Shown: one piece after another, positions 36,468 through 48,400 of the stretch
Layout of the letters: each line of letters starts with the position of its first letter
Numbering within the stretch: position 1 is the stretch's first letter
NCBI GenBank assembly: GCA_017607445.1
Contig: JAEVHH010000004.1
Span: 2,108,001-2,172,000 of the forward strand
Source: Histoplasma ohiense
Taxonomy: Eukaryota; Ascomycota; Eurotiomycetes; Onygenales; Ajellomycetaceae
Reading direction: 5' to 3'
Length of the DNA stretch: 64,000 nt
Made by a program: the position numbers and the translations under genes
Notes under the pieces: model-generated
What the model was told of the DNA's origin: nothing
Seen by the model: the letters and a program-made list of their open reading frames with translations, nothing else
Database searches by the model: none

Positions 36468-36487
36468 TTTTTTTTTTTTTTTTTTTT
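36468..36487 (+). repeat. T20 homopolymer
   Basis: Twenty consecutive T in unique, gene-free sequence. Confidence 0.9.
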
Positions 36488-37478
36488 CGTGACTTCTCTT
36501 ATGCGTCCGATTGGTCAAGAGCGAGTATTTCCTCCTCCACGCAACAAGATCAAACGTGACTTTTCGGCCGACGGAGTGCGCAAGATGTTTCCGGAGGTGA
36601 CAGCGCAGGCGGAAGGAAAGAGGATATGTGTCGGGAAAAGGGGTAGACGTCCAGCCTTATTCTGCTGGTCATCATGCCAAAAGGACGAATACAACGATGT
36701 TACAGCGCGGGCGTATTTTCATGTCTCACGTATGGATCTACGTGCATTATCTAGCACTGCGCATCCTGATCTTCCCTCTAGCTGATAACGGCTGAATGTA
36801 TGTATGCATGTATGTATGTATGTACTGTTCAGACTTAAACGGCTGAGCCCGATCAAAATGCTGCAAAATATGTGGATACGAAAATCGACGAAATGGGAGA
36901 AATGTGGGATGTGGATCAATTAATGATTGAGCGCATTAGTATCCAAATGGCATCATATATTTGGGGAAGTATTGAGCGGGTGCTTCGGCATGTAAAGCGC
37001 AAGAGGGGCTACAAGCCCACCACTGAATCGTAGCCCGCACACCCGTTTTCCCACGAAATCTTCATCAATAGGCCTAGCACTGCTCAGCCCTGGTCAGCAA
37101 GCCTTGTTGCTTAATCCGATCTCGCGCGTCGTGATATTTATTGATCAGATTTGGTTAGGGTGCGTGCCACGCCCGCTGTACTTCTTCATCAACGTTCTAA
37201 CCTAATACAAAGTATGATAAAAAGCTCGCTATTATTGATGCTCAAGGTTCAGCATGCCACTCCACAATGGTGTAGTTCGCAGGGATCCAGGGGTCATCAA
37301 GGTTCCGCTAGTAGGCCATGGGTATTCAGATTCTGCAATTAGCTACTTTTAACTGCATGTCCCTACTCATGAAAAAACTCAATCAACATGGGTCAATGTT
37401 AGTTCTTACCTCACTTATTGATAACTCGGGATGAAGCTATCCATGTATTCACGGACTTGCTCCCACAAAGGGGAAAAG

Positions 37479-37480
<2 letters not shown>

Positions 37481-37533
<53 letters not shown>
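37481..37533 (+). repeat. (CA)26 microsatellite
   Basis: Uninterrupted CA dinucleotide repeat of about 26 units in non-coding sequence. Confidence 0.95.
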
Positions 37534-37534
<1 letters not shown>

Positions 37535-39493
37535 ACCCGCCATGCCGCTCACGAAGTAACCGTTCGCCCCTTCCACGGAAGCAGCCGTGGGTGCGGGCGG
37601 GAAGTTCCTTTCAGCCTCCAAATGATGCCCACTAGGCAGACCTGGGTGTCCTGGCAGCGGAAGTCAATGATGCATCTAACAGCGGACAGACATCTATGTA
37701 TGCATCTCGCCTCACTTTCCTGTCCTCTCGCTACACCCTGTGAGTCTGCTCTCCTGTCATGACTTCCCCAGTCAACACGCAGGTTGTTTCCCCTCTTCAT
37801 TTTGAATCGTCCATGGGCTGACCTTTGAGAAATTTTCTTTTCTTAGCGTAGTATTCTTAGACACTTGTGCCTTGAGAATCATAACTAAAAGGTTGCACTC
37901 TTCACGCTCCTGCGCCACATTGCTAGCGCTAAAGTACCCTGACGCTTAACGAGCCCCATTGAGACCCACCAACAAAGGCCCCAAGAGCGGAAGCAGAGCG
38001 ATGTGGCTTCAACATTGCGGGGTGTAACGGAGGCTGATTGGGCTATTGTTTCTTGCTACATATTTTGCTGCATGGAGATTACAAACCACCGTCTGAGTAA
38101 GATACAGGTTTTTCAGTACCTTACAGAATTCGGTGACAACTCAAACATCAATCGTACCATAACAAATACGGTATGTCGGGACGGTTGATGTCGTATACAT
38201 CATATTTCTGGCAAGGGAAATACACTCGGTGTCGGGAGGATGAGGCTTCGGAGCAGCCCACGAGGAGCCCTGGAGAGGAGATTCGGGAACGGTTGGCTGT
38301 GACGGGGAAAAGTTGGTCGTGGCAAATGAACAAGCAGCGAGGACCATCCTTCACTGCTTTCCTGGCGGTTTTTTTTTTTTTTGTTTTGTTTTGTTTGAGC
38401 CCCACTTCTTCTTGAGTCACAAGAAATGCTGAAACAACTTCACCTACTACCAGGAGAGATTTCTGATAATAGAGCCGGTGGTACCCAACCAGCTGGAACC
38501 TTTGTGCATCCTAGCGATACTGTCGTCATTTCTATCCCATGTGCCCCAATGAGGGCCTGGTGCAGCATGGCCTCATTCTTGTTTCCCCGCAGGTTGTATT
38601 GCGATGTTACTTCTTCTTTATTTCTCTTTTCGAAATATTTCTTCCACTTCCACCCGTCTCTCCAAGAAAGAAAGCACCTGCCGAGCGCTGCCCCTTCTCC
38701 TCTGAGGCTCTCAAGTTACTGGGGTCTTGTCCTTAGGTCAAAAATGAGAACCACGGAGACATCACTTGCGGTGTTTCATCGCAAAGGGGCCATCAAACCA
38801 ACATTATCAGTGAACCCAAACTTCCCACCCTTCACATCTTGGACTAATGCCCCTTCTTGTTGGAGAATTGGACTTTTGCCACTAGGCTAAAAGGAGAATT
38901 TCCCTAATTAGCAGGGCGGTTCAGTGATGTTTTCAGGTTGATGTCATTGTAACAGAAGGAATCACAACACGAAACGATCGCCTATGGGGATGCACATACT
39001 CATGATTTATATTGAAATGTACTGTGTATATATAGAACGTCCGATTTATATTACTAGTTTGTCCTATCGACAGGTGCCTGTTCTCATCGCATCATTGCTG
39101 TTCTCAGTCCATCCTGACAACACATGGCAACTACTAGTAGTCGTCAAGGGCCAACTCTGCTTCTTGCGTCGCTGGCCTTCCTAATCATCAATGATCGAGA
39201 GACAAAAAGATATCATTGTATTCCTAGACCATATATTTTATGGCGGCTCCTGCGGCGGACAGGGTTGTTCCACATACATGTGCAACTGTATTGTCCATTG
39301 GATTCCTGATGGGGTTAACTCCTTACATTAGGTAGAATTTGGTTTTGGTGAATACTTTTTCTCGCTCTTGTGAATCCCGGCAAATTGGTAACATGTTTTC
39401 CTTACTCATTTCATTCTGTTTCACCCTGCCAACTTTTATATTTCCTCCCACATACTGCAGGAATTAAAAGGCAATTATTAGTAATGTTTGTCG
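37534..39493. other. Gene-poor region, part 3
   Basis: No recognised gene. One + ORF of 154 codons (38426-38890) has no family resemblance and is likely chance. A box-A-like TAGCCTAGTGG occurs on - at 38889-38879 but no tRNA cloverleaf can be folded around it. A T12 tract lies near 38370. The end of this stretch is the 3' flank of the HNH-family pseudogene. Confidence 0.45.
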
Positions 39494-40585
39494 TCATCTC
39501 GGGAAATTCTTTTCTGGAAATGGTAGATCAGTGCGTTTCTGTAGAGCTAGCGTATGCTGGCTGTTCTTGCTCTGTGGAGTCGATTTTGGTGCACCATTTT
39601 TGAGTCTTGAAAACAGTTCCATCTCGAAACGCTGCTTTCCATATGGTTCAGGTTCGTTTCGCAACTCGGCCAACATATCCGTGCCCGGTGGAAAATCATG
39701 CTCGAATATTGGTTCACCCGCACCTCGCATGTTCGCTAGAACTGCCTGTCGGAAATGCCAACGTAACAGTGCATCAGAGACGCGGTGGGGGTCTTGTGGG
39801 TTACGGCAGACAGGATCCAGGATCCTACCATCCAGTCCGAACGGATCAGGACCAAAAGAGGTGATTTTATAGCCGTCCTGTTCGTGGTTTGTTAATAATA
39901 GCCTCATTGTAGTCTTGGTTACAGAATACTTGCGTACATCCGGGTTGATTGAAAACAAATAATTATCAAAGTCCGTGTGTAAAATACCCTGCAGCAGCAA
40001 TCCATTTTGAATGGAATTGATTCCTGAGTCTCCAGTTGTGCTGTCCATGTCTGTAATCCATCGTCCGTAATTGAACTCCATCCAGCTGCTTTCACAGGCC
40101 AGTGGAAATATATGGACTGCTTCGAAGCCAGACCACGTATTTCACGGAGCACGAATGTTCACAACGCCGGATACCACACACTTTCCATCGCGCGCGCGGA
40201 CACCGTCACGAAATGCATCCACTTGACCGGATACACTATGACTAACGAGTCGAGCGACCCACGGTTCGTTATTCACGCGAATAGAGACTCAAGGGAGATT
40301 CAACACTTATTAGCGGTGTTTGCTTTCGTGAAAAAGTGATGACCTACTTTGACAGTAAATGTCGTATTCGCCAGGTTGAAGGGCAGCATTTGTTGGGCCG
40401 ATCGTAATCCCAGAATCTCGATGTTTCACACTCCACTGATCATCGACGGCAAGAAGAACTCCATCTAGGATTGACAAAAGATTCGCTCCTATCATTGAGC
40501 CGTTTTGATAAGTCCCTCCCAGTAAATTGCCAGTGGAAGCCTCATAGAGCCAGACGTTTCTCCAAGACGCTCGATCAACGGGCAT
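39494..40585 (-). pseudogene. Fungal HNH-nuclease-domain family gene with one premature stop
   Basis: Two exons, 40585-40348 and 40287-39494, joined by a 60-bp GT...AG intron, give 343 codon positions. They match the expanded fungal family that carries a central HNH-type nuclease domain: N-terminal ASWRNVWLYEASTGNLLGG, the core FRDGVRARDGKCVVSG, FEAVHIFPL (HNH histidine), YGRWITDMDST, and C-terminal RVSDALLRWHFRQAVLANM and GAGEPIFEHDFPPG. The reading frame is open except for one TGA at 40144-40142 (codon 128), between IRAP and NTWSGF, inside the HNH domain. No splice pair was found that would remove it. CGA to TGA by one C-to-T change would explain it. Biological role of the family is not established; nuclease activity is only predicted. 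Could be a recent pseudogene or a sequencing error. Confidence 0.8.
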
Positions 40586-40959
40586 TGTATTGTTGAAGTG
40601 TTTTTGATCGTTAGTTGTTGTGGTTTGATATTAATTTCTGTGTGTAGAGCGTGCAACGATCTTTCAAGACTAAATCGAAACAGAACAGTGGCGTTTTTTA
40701 GATATTGTGAGTTGTGAGCTGAGATAGGTCAGAGAAATCATTTCCTAAAAGAATCGAAACTAAACACCACGTCCAACAAGCAGTGATTTGATTGGCTGGC
40801 GTAAAGATGATGTGTGGGATTGTGGTCGGAGCTAGCTAACGGGCTATCCATGGGCAACCAGTGTATATGTAATCTGTATGTGTTGAGGAATTTTCATGCT
40901 AGCTATCTTAATCTAGATCATCCCAAAATTTGTTATATACAGAAATTTAATTATTCTCA
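40586..40959. other. Intergenic, upstream of HNH-family pseudogene
   Basis: Presumed promoter of the minus-strand HNH-family gene. No other feature seen; becomes AT-rich toward the Copia relic. Confidence 0.4.
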
Positions 40960-41240
40960 CTGTTATCAGAAAAAAAACTCTAGTAGATTAATAAAATATC
41001 TAAATATCACTATATTCAGAGATTTGGTTAATCTGTCTGCTGTCATATTCTCAGTGAGAATGTGATTAATCAAGATAATATCTTTATTCAACTATATGTG
41101 AGAATAGTGGAAATGAGTATTGATATGCTTGCTGTGATCACAGCAATGGTAGCTAGATTGATTGAATCTTTGTTATCTACTCTAATAAATAGGAGATTCC
41201 TCCTGTGTAACCAACTCTTGCCTGTATTTAGCTTCACACA
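40960..41240 (-). mobile_element. Ty1/Copia RNase H fragment, decayed
   Basis: On the minus strand two frames give the end of a Copia polyprotein: VDNKDSINLA (RNase H, cf. DNQxAIxLA), then TENMTADRLTKSLN and FRYFINLLEFF, matching the usual ending with TADxLTKPL. Frame changes and stops are present. AT-rich, with no LTRs found. A short old fragment; family assignment is by motif only. Confidence 0.55.
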
Positions 41241-41281
41241 TTGACTCGTCATAAGCACTGCTTGCATACGAGTATAAGGAC

Positions 41282-41282
<1 letters not shown>

Positions 41283-41347
<65 letters not shown>
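41283..41347 (+). repeat. (AAT)n microsatellite
   Basis: About 21 uninterrupted AAT/ATA units, 65 bp, between the Copia relic and the truncated dehydrogenase relic. Confidence 0.95.
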
Positions 41348-41349
<2 letters not shown>

Positions 41350-41410
41350 GTATATAAAGCAATTTAATTATAGAATTATAGGATACAACTAGAATTTATT
41401 ACAGCAGAGA

Positions 41411-42473
41411 ATGCTTAGTGTTGAACAACGCAAGAGGTATCCAATCCCAATTGGAACTTCGCCGAGTGCGATGCAAAAGCTTGTGGGCGATGATGGGGGG
41501 ATTGATATGGCCAAAGCAGCAGGTATTCGGGGAACTAACATGATCCTATCGTCGCATACAACATGCACGTTGGAAGATGTCATCCAAGCACCTGGTGGAG
41601 ACAATGTGGTGGATTTCTGGTTCCAGCTCTATATCTCGCAGAATCGAGAGAGATGTGCGCAGGTTATCAGATAGCAGGGGCGCAAGGTATGTGCTCTAGC
41701 AAAATGATTTAGTCCCACGGGGTTTCAAATTTGCAACAACGGTAGAAACTCAGTCCCACTCTCTTTGAAATATATATGCTTCCCAAAAGATCTAGTTTAT
41801 CCCAGCTTCCGGATACGAAGCCATAGTTTTAACAGTCGACACACCTGTCCTGGGGAATCGCATCAATGAGCAAAATGCCATTGGTTCTTCCTCCCCATCT
41901 TTCTCTCGCGAGTCTCCACCAAATAATGAACAGTTCTACTCCAAACGAAAGGCCTCCAAAGGCAGAACCGACGATGAACCGTATCCTCCTGGAGGCACGA
42001 AATGCTAGAGCAGCGACGGAAATCACACTCGAAAACCACGACACCCTGAACGACGCATCACTCACCTGGTCTGACACCATGCCTTGGCTATGTTCCAGAA
42101 CCAACCTGAAAATCATTCTAAAAGGCATAATGACCGCAGAGGATACACTGCTTGCCATTGGACATGGCGCTGACGCAATCATTGTGTCCAACAACGAAGG
42201 CCGCCAGCTGGACTCTGTCCCCTCCAGGATCGAAGTGCTGCCGGAAATTGTCAGTGCAGTTCGCGGTAGGGTTCCCGTCATTATTGATAGCGGAATTACG
42301 AGGGGAAGCGACGCATTCAAAGCATTGGCGTTGGGTGCGGATTTCACACTCGTGGGTCGTTCGGCATTATGGGGTCTCAATTTTGGCGGACGGGAGGGGG
42401 TGGAGAGGGTATTGGATATTCTTGAGCGGGAGCTTTCGAGGATGATGGCGTTAGTTGGAGTGGGATGTATATG
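41411..42473 (+). pseudogene. FMN-dependent 2-hydroxy-acid dehydrogenase (lactate/glycolate oxidase family), truncated and frameshifted
   Basis: Recognisable segments in order: YPIPIGTSPSAMQKL, TLEDVIQAP and FWFQLYISQNRERC in one frame to 41672. Then, after a likely intron (donor near 41690, acceptor near 41801), come ASGYEAIVLTVDTPVLGNRI and, in a shifted frame, PLVLPPHLSLASL, LKIILKGIMTAEDTLLAI, GADAIIVSN and LALGADFTLVGRSALWGL to TGA at 42473. These belong to the flavocytochrome b2/glycolate oxidase barrel. Damage: the N-terminal part of the barrel (and any cytochrome b5 domain) is missing; a stop and frame loss occur at 41672, and a second frame change lies in an A-run near 41870. The family signature SNHGGRQ reads SNNEGRQ, so the active-site histidine is lost. 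A pseudogene. Confidence 0.85.
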
Positions 42474-43956
42474 AAGCATTGGAAGGGAAATGCCTGGAGT
42501 TGATAAGAGAGACGGGTTTAGTATATCAGGGCTGTAGATAGTTTTGCTCATATAGCGTTGGGAAGGATTAAGGCTGGAGCAAAGGTTGGGAGCAATGTAG
42601 TTTTGATATACAAATGATATCAATTCACCAATTGCAACATAGTCCCTGTTGTAGACCAATTTGGATTCAATAGTTGAAAATATCAGGAACCGAATTCTTT
42701 ATCCCACCCCCAACACTCAAAGAGATTAGCTTTGTCTCGAATTCTTTTCGTCTGGCCACCTCTTGCTGGTTACAGAGCAATGCTTCTGAAAAGCCAATCA
42801 AAAGCTAAACTGGTAACAATAGCACTCAAACTAGCAGGAATCACAGGGTGAAAGAATCACCAAAGAGTATGAACTTCAATAGAATTCACCAATGCAGAGA
42901 CTCCTGACAAAAACTGACGTTTGTACAGTATATATATTTTTAAGGTTCGTTCGCAATAGCCGAGATGTGATCCCTGAGAGAAATTGAGTGTCATAATGGG
43001 CACCAGGGAATAAGATGCGGCTGGGTATGAATAAAGAGGAATGTGTTGACAAAATTAGATATCGATGCCTACAAGGAGCTTCCTCGCGGACCCGCCGCGC
43101 ACCCGAAAGAAAACTTGCGTACCAATCCCGGTTGTCGTTGCGATTGATCGGAGGTGTGCCGGCCAATGCAGTTATACATGCGCTGGTGGACGCCGTGGGT
43201 TCCTGTTAGAAGAGTGAAGCAGAAAGGTACTAGTACTTACGGCAAATCGGGCAATTCGTGGTGGTTAACCAATCGATATCACCATCTTTTCCAGTTCTCC
43301 GGACGACCATCAGACGCGTTCTTATCAAGCATGTCTTTTGAGGTCCTCAAGCACTTGACACAAATCCTGTCACTTGTCCATTGTCACTCCAAATATGTAT
43401 GCCACTTTGTCCATTATTTGGCAGATCTGGAGGATTAATTTAAGCGGAAAGGGTGAAGGTAATGGTCCAGTTTTGGTTTTCCTGTCATGTTGTGTGAATT
43501 GTAGGAGTGTGGGCTTATTCGATAGTTGATCCTGCTGGCGCCGATAGGAAATCTTCCTTTTGTAGAACAGCGGTAAAAAAGTATTTATATGTGCTTCGGG
43601 TGGTGAAGGGTCCGGGTGCCCTAGCCAGCCAGAACAAAAGCTGAAGAAGCTGAGGATTTCGAAGAATCTATTGAGAGTTATGTCCTTCTGGCAGCAGCGC
43701 AGACATCCCAAACGAGTCAATAAAATGTTGGACCAAAGTCCAAAGAATCCGATTGACTCATCGCAACCCTTGCTTTCCAACCATTTTGATATCTGCAACC
43801 CTGACAAGCCTGTCGCAAGGTCGTACGACGATGATCTGCGAATATTACTGGACCATGCATTCTGAACAAGCTTTTTCGCCGAGAACGAGATGAATGCTTA
43901 ATTACTGCAAGACCTCTGCAGCTGCAGGATGGAGCCCTCAAGATTTGTATCTCCCC

Positions 43957-44090
43957 ATCGTCATGACTGTCGGCAAACTAATTCGCGCCACCAGTTTCTT
44001 CAACATGGATCCAAAACCGGTTCTAGATTGTTGTCTCGTCACAAAAGGTGCCCATGCCCTCGTCCAACTGTCTCCCGGGCGCTCATTGAT
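43957..44090 (+). pseudogene. Possible thiolase/acetyl-CoA acetyltransferase fragment
   Basis: One frame reads IVMTVGKLIRATSF, then VLDCCLVTKGAHALVQLS. The pattern D-C-C-L-V-x-x-G-A-x-A-L-V is typical of the SCP-x/thiolase-like family just after its T-V-x-x-x-L segment. Nothing convincing surrounds it. It could be a chance match; included as a weak lead only. Confidence 0.25.
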
Positions 44091-44594
44091 ATGTCTGCCT
44101 CCAGCTTCAGTAAACTGCTCCCCAGGCGGTGAAACCATCCCATACTTGTCAGGCAGGGCCAATCAGCAGCTCCGAGTCAGCTATGGTGTACAACACGCCG
44201 CATACCTACAAAAAAAAAAGGTGCTTCGGAAAAGCGGCATCCACAGGCTGTGGTTTAACTTTCTTCCCAGGGAAACTTTGCCCAAGTGTTGTGGTGAAAT
44301 GACGTCGATAAATCAGATAAGTGCTGAATGAAAGCTCCGTGACTTTTGGAGCGTTTGAAATTGACGGCAGTGTGGACTTCCTCACAGGTGGATGGCGACA
44401 ATGCCATACCGTCTCTCATATGTATATGACAGTATATCATGCGTATGTCCAAATTAAGTTGCAAGATGCAAGATGTCCAGCATCCACGCTAAGAGCCACG
44501 ATCTAGACTACGCTTTTGTCGCTGAGCCAGGTTGACCTCGTACAATCAACCATCCCAATGTTTCCTTCAAGTGACCAATTGCTACTGCTACTGT

Positions 44595-45326
44595 AGATAA
44601 CTCCATCGACAGTGCAACTAGTGATCAGTGTGGAATGCATCGTTCATTCACTGTGAGAGCTTCTCCTTGATGCGTCTCGACGAGCAGGCTTCCTACCATG
44701 TCGCCTGCCTTGGTTTACAGAACGGGTAATTGCTCACTTGGAGGGGATTTGCACCAGGCTCAATTGCAAACTCACACACAATAATAATGCCCGTGGACGT
44801 TCCATAATTTCCTAGATGGTGCATTCCTGGCCGCAGCAGAACTTGGTGAATCCACGGTGGCCCTGAGTTTGGCCGCGAATCCCGATAAACTGCTGCGCAC
44901 ACCTGCAACTGCCCACTCCGTCCGCCGGCGCTGTCCCAGTCCGACCTTTTCATATCCCTCAGTCCGGGTCACCAGTTTCAAACAGCGTCCTTTTTTCGCT
45001 GTGGCCCCAATGGTTGCAGCTTTACTTGTTTGTCTCCCGATTGCAATGGAGGAAGCTGAGAGAAAATAAAAAATTCGACTCTCCGGAGATGGTTTCCGCC
45101 AACCCCTAATTAGGGCGTTTTTCATTTGTGTAATGTCTCAACTGCGTTAAACTCCTTGATTCTCGCGATAGCACGCCCTATTCCTGTGATATGTTACGAG
45201 GTTGAGGTGTTCTCAGGGACATCAACCCTTCAGGATGGGCAGCAAGAGGCGATCTCAGCGTGGGATTGCTGCGGCTGATTCTTGTGATGCGGAGATGCAC
45301 TGACTCTCCCGTGCATGGTCTGATAA
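44595..45326 (+). promoter_or_regulatory. Candidate AreA-type GATA sites upstream of nitrate reductase
   Basis: HGATAR-type sequences at 44595-44600 (AGATAA), 45166-45171 (CGATAG) and 45321-45326 (TGATAA), 883 to 152 bp before the chosen ATG at 45478. GATA factors of the AreA/NIT2 type activate fungal nitrate genes under nitrogen limitation. Short motifs like this occur often by chance, and no clear NirA site (CTCCGHGG) was found. Confidence 0.25.
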
Positions 45327-45477
45327 ACAGACCCTGTTCTGTAGAACTGCAAGACGATTACGAGGCTCTCTCATCGGCTTTACCTATGGGAGATGGATCT
45401 TTATATTGCTCATGCCCATCCCCTTGGTTTTTGAGATCACCCCGGTTAACAGAAATATCTACGAATTCAATATCAAA

Positions 45478-48400
45478 ATGGAATCAATTATACGATTGGA
45501 GGATTTTCCAACTGTTTTAATCCAGAAAAAAAGCCTTGTTCCTCACATATCACAACAGCCAGCGCGCGCTGAAAAAGGGGCGCCACGGGCTGTCTATATT
45601 CTTCCCCCACCGCCTTCGAAAGAGCCAACAGAGATCCTTGATATAGATAAGGACACTCCAGATAAACATGTCCCCAGAGATCCACGCCTTATTCGGCTTA
45701 CTGGAATTCACCCATTCAATGTCGAGCCACCTTTAACCTCTCTATATGATGAAGGTAACTCTCTCTTCCGACATTTGACTGGTATGATACTTGCCGATGC
45801 AAACCCCACTCATCAATCAAAATGTAGGATTTCTTACCTCTCCCGAACTATTTTACGTGAGAAATCATGGCTCTGTTCCGGAGGTTCGTCAGGCGGACAT
45901 TCCTGATTGGCAGCTGAGCGTTGAAGGGTAAAGACTAATTTGATCTTGATAAACGACTATCCATCTTACTTACGCTGACTGGCTGCACGTAGCCTGGTGC
46001 AGAACCCTCTAGTCTTGAATTTCGCTCAAATTTTGACAGAGTTTGAACAAATAACGGCGCCCATTACTCTGGTATGTGCTGGAAACAGGCGCAAGGAACA
46101 AAACCAGGTGAGAAAATCGAAGGGCTTCTCATGGGGGGCAGCGGGCGTATCGACGGCTCTTTTTACAGGCCCGTTGATGTCCTCTATCTTGCAAAGGACG
46201 AAGCTGCTTCCAGGTGCAAAATATGTGTGTATGGAGGGCGCGGATAAACTGGTAAATTCTACACTTGAGGCCACACTTCTCTCAACAAATATTTACGATT
46301 CTTGTCTATAGCCCAACGGATGCTACGGTACATCTATCAAATTAAATTGGGTCATGGACCCGAACAAGCGAATAATGTTGGCACACAAAATGAATGGCGA
46401 GCCACTCCGACCAGACCACGGTCGACCATTGCGAGCAGTTGTTCCAGGACAAATCGGTGGACGGAGTGTTAAATGGTTGAAAAAATTAACTATAACTGAT
46501 GCCCCGAGTGGTAACTGGTATCATATATACGATAACCGAGTCTTACCGTGAGCTTTGTCGGTGAACGCTCAACTTTTTAGTTCTTCTAGCTTACCTTTAG
46601 TTTAGGACTATGATATCTCCAGAAATATCCACGAATGAGCCGAAATGGTGGTATGATGAACGATATGCAATATATGATCTCAACGTGAACTCCGCTGTTG
46701 TGTATCCTGAACACGACGAGAAAATATCGTTGTCCAACTCTTCTATGTATAAGGTCAGGGGCTACGCCTATGGTGGAGGTGGTCGTAGGATTACACGAGT
46801 GGAAATATCCCTGGATAAGGGAAGGAGTAGGTCCTCTCGCCCACACCTTTGATTTATCCCTTCTAACATTTACATTCTCGCTCTAGCTTGGAGGTTGGCA
46901 AACATAGAATACCCCGAAGACAAATATCGTGAAGTTGATCAGAACTTATATGGCGGCAAAATCGACATGTCATGGCAAGAAACATGTTTTTGCTGGTGCT
47001 TTTGGTCCGTAAAGATATCAACCACCGAATTGGAAGGTAGTGACGGAATTCTAGTACGCGCAATGGACGAAGCAATGAATATCCAGCCTCGCAACATGTA
47101 CTGGTCTGTTCTTGGGATGATGAACAACCCTTGGTTCTGTGTAGCTATCACTAAGAAAGATGGCTACTTGAGGTTTGAACACCCGACTCAGCCAGCTTTG
47201 ATTCCTGGTGGTTGGATGGAGCGCGTTAAGAGAAATGGCGGGGACTTGGTAAATGGAAACTGGGGAGCTATGGTAGAAGGTTGTGAAAAACCTGTAGTTA
47301 TGGAAATCCCTAAGATCGACTTGAAGAAGCCTGGCTTGAACATCACGATAAGCTTGGAGAATTTTAGAAGACATCAAATTGGGCCTCAGCCCTGGTTTGC
47401 GCTTGAGGGTGAAGTTTATGATGGTACAGCATTCTTGAATGAACATCCTGGGGGTGCACAGAGCATTTTATCTGCCGCTGGTCTTGACATAACGGAGGAA
47501 TTCATGGCTATCCGTGAGGCGGCCCCCCAACCATTTGATTGAACTTATCTAGTGAATCCACACTTACTATTGCATATAGACAGCGAAACTGCGAAGGCGA
47601 TGATGAGCGATTATCACATTGGAAGCCTAGAACTATCGTCACAAGAAACTCTGAAGAATGATATGAATGAAAGTGCGTTGTCGCCTTCAAGAGAAGTATT
47701 TCTAAACTCGAAATTCTGGGCACCATCATCCCTCCGCAGCAAAACGGTGGTATCACCAGACTCTCGCCTCTTCACTTTCAGACTCTCCCACGGTTCCCAA
47801 TTCCTTGGTCTCCCCGTCGGAAATCATGTCATGCTCAAAATTGATGACCCTTCCACTGGCGAAACCATAATCAGAGCCTACACCCCCATATCCAAACAAG
47901 ATAACAGAGGCACCATTGACATCTTGGTAAAACTCTATCCCTCCACCCCAAACCACCCAAACGGTGGCAAAATGACGACGGCAATGGACAAGCTTCCATT
48001 AGGAGCTGTGGTAAAATTCAAGGGCCCTATCGGGAAATTTGAGTACCTAGGAAATGGCGAGGTTCTCCTCAACGAGAAGAAGCGCTATGTGCAATCCTTC
48101 TATATGATTTGCGCTGGAAGCGGTATTACCCCTATCTTCCAAATACTCCGCGCTGTGATAGAGGACCCAGAGGATCGAACATCATGTGTGGTCTTGGATG
48201 GTAACCGGACTGAGGCCGATATCCTTTGTCGTGCTGAACTGGATGACTTCATGACAGAAAATTCGAATGGCAAATGTCGTATAGTCCATACTCTGACCCA
48301 GCCGTCGTCAGCCTGGACGGGGCGCAAGGGTCGGATCTCGGAAGATTTGTTGTTGGAGTATGTTCCTGTTAATGCGAAGGGGAATGTGAAAAGCCTTGTG

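Larger units (their letters stand above)
34081..37480. other. Gene-poor region, part 2
   Basis: No recognisable gene. Contains a 23-bp inverted repeat at 35497-35547 and a T20 tract at 36468-36487. The longest ORF (36390-36785, +, 131 codons) includes the T tract as a run of Phe and shows no family resemblance. Confidence 0.5.
42474..45477. other. Gene-poor region upstream of nitrate reductase
   Basis: No intact gene recognised. Several ORFs of 70-145 codons occur on both strands; none has family character except a possible thiolase fragment near 43957-44090. The last kilobase should hold the nitrate reductase promoter. Confidence 0.45.

Noticed and set aside
36390..36785. 131-codon + ORF
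   Set aside because: Includes a homopolymer-coded Phe run and shows no recognisable domain.
37481..37533. CRISPR-like array
   Set aside because: It is a plain CA microsatellite; no spacers, and the genome is eukaryotic.
38800..38889. tRNA-like box A (TAGCCTAGTGG) on the minus strand with GGGTTCA 72 nt later
   Set aside because: No acceptor stem or cloverleaf can be formed, and the spacing is too long without a plausible anticodon arm.
38426..38890. 154-codon + ORF
   Set aside because: No family resemblance, low-complexity, and no splice or neighbour context to support it.
41829..42659. 276-codon minus-strand ORF
   Set aside because: Antisense shadow of the dehydrogenase pseudogene, which has clear family motifs on +.
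43370..44331. Overlapping ORFs of 145 codons on both strands
   Set aside because: No domain recognised except the weak thiolase pattern; frames do not connect by plausible introns.
44772..45125. 117-codon minus-strand ORF upstream of nitrate reductase
   Set aside because: No family resemblance; lies in the expected promoter region.
45755..47579. Nitrate reductase as a broken pseudogene (several ORF fragments)
   Set aside because: Six GT...AG introns join the fragments in frame and restore every expected motif, including the second heme histidine.
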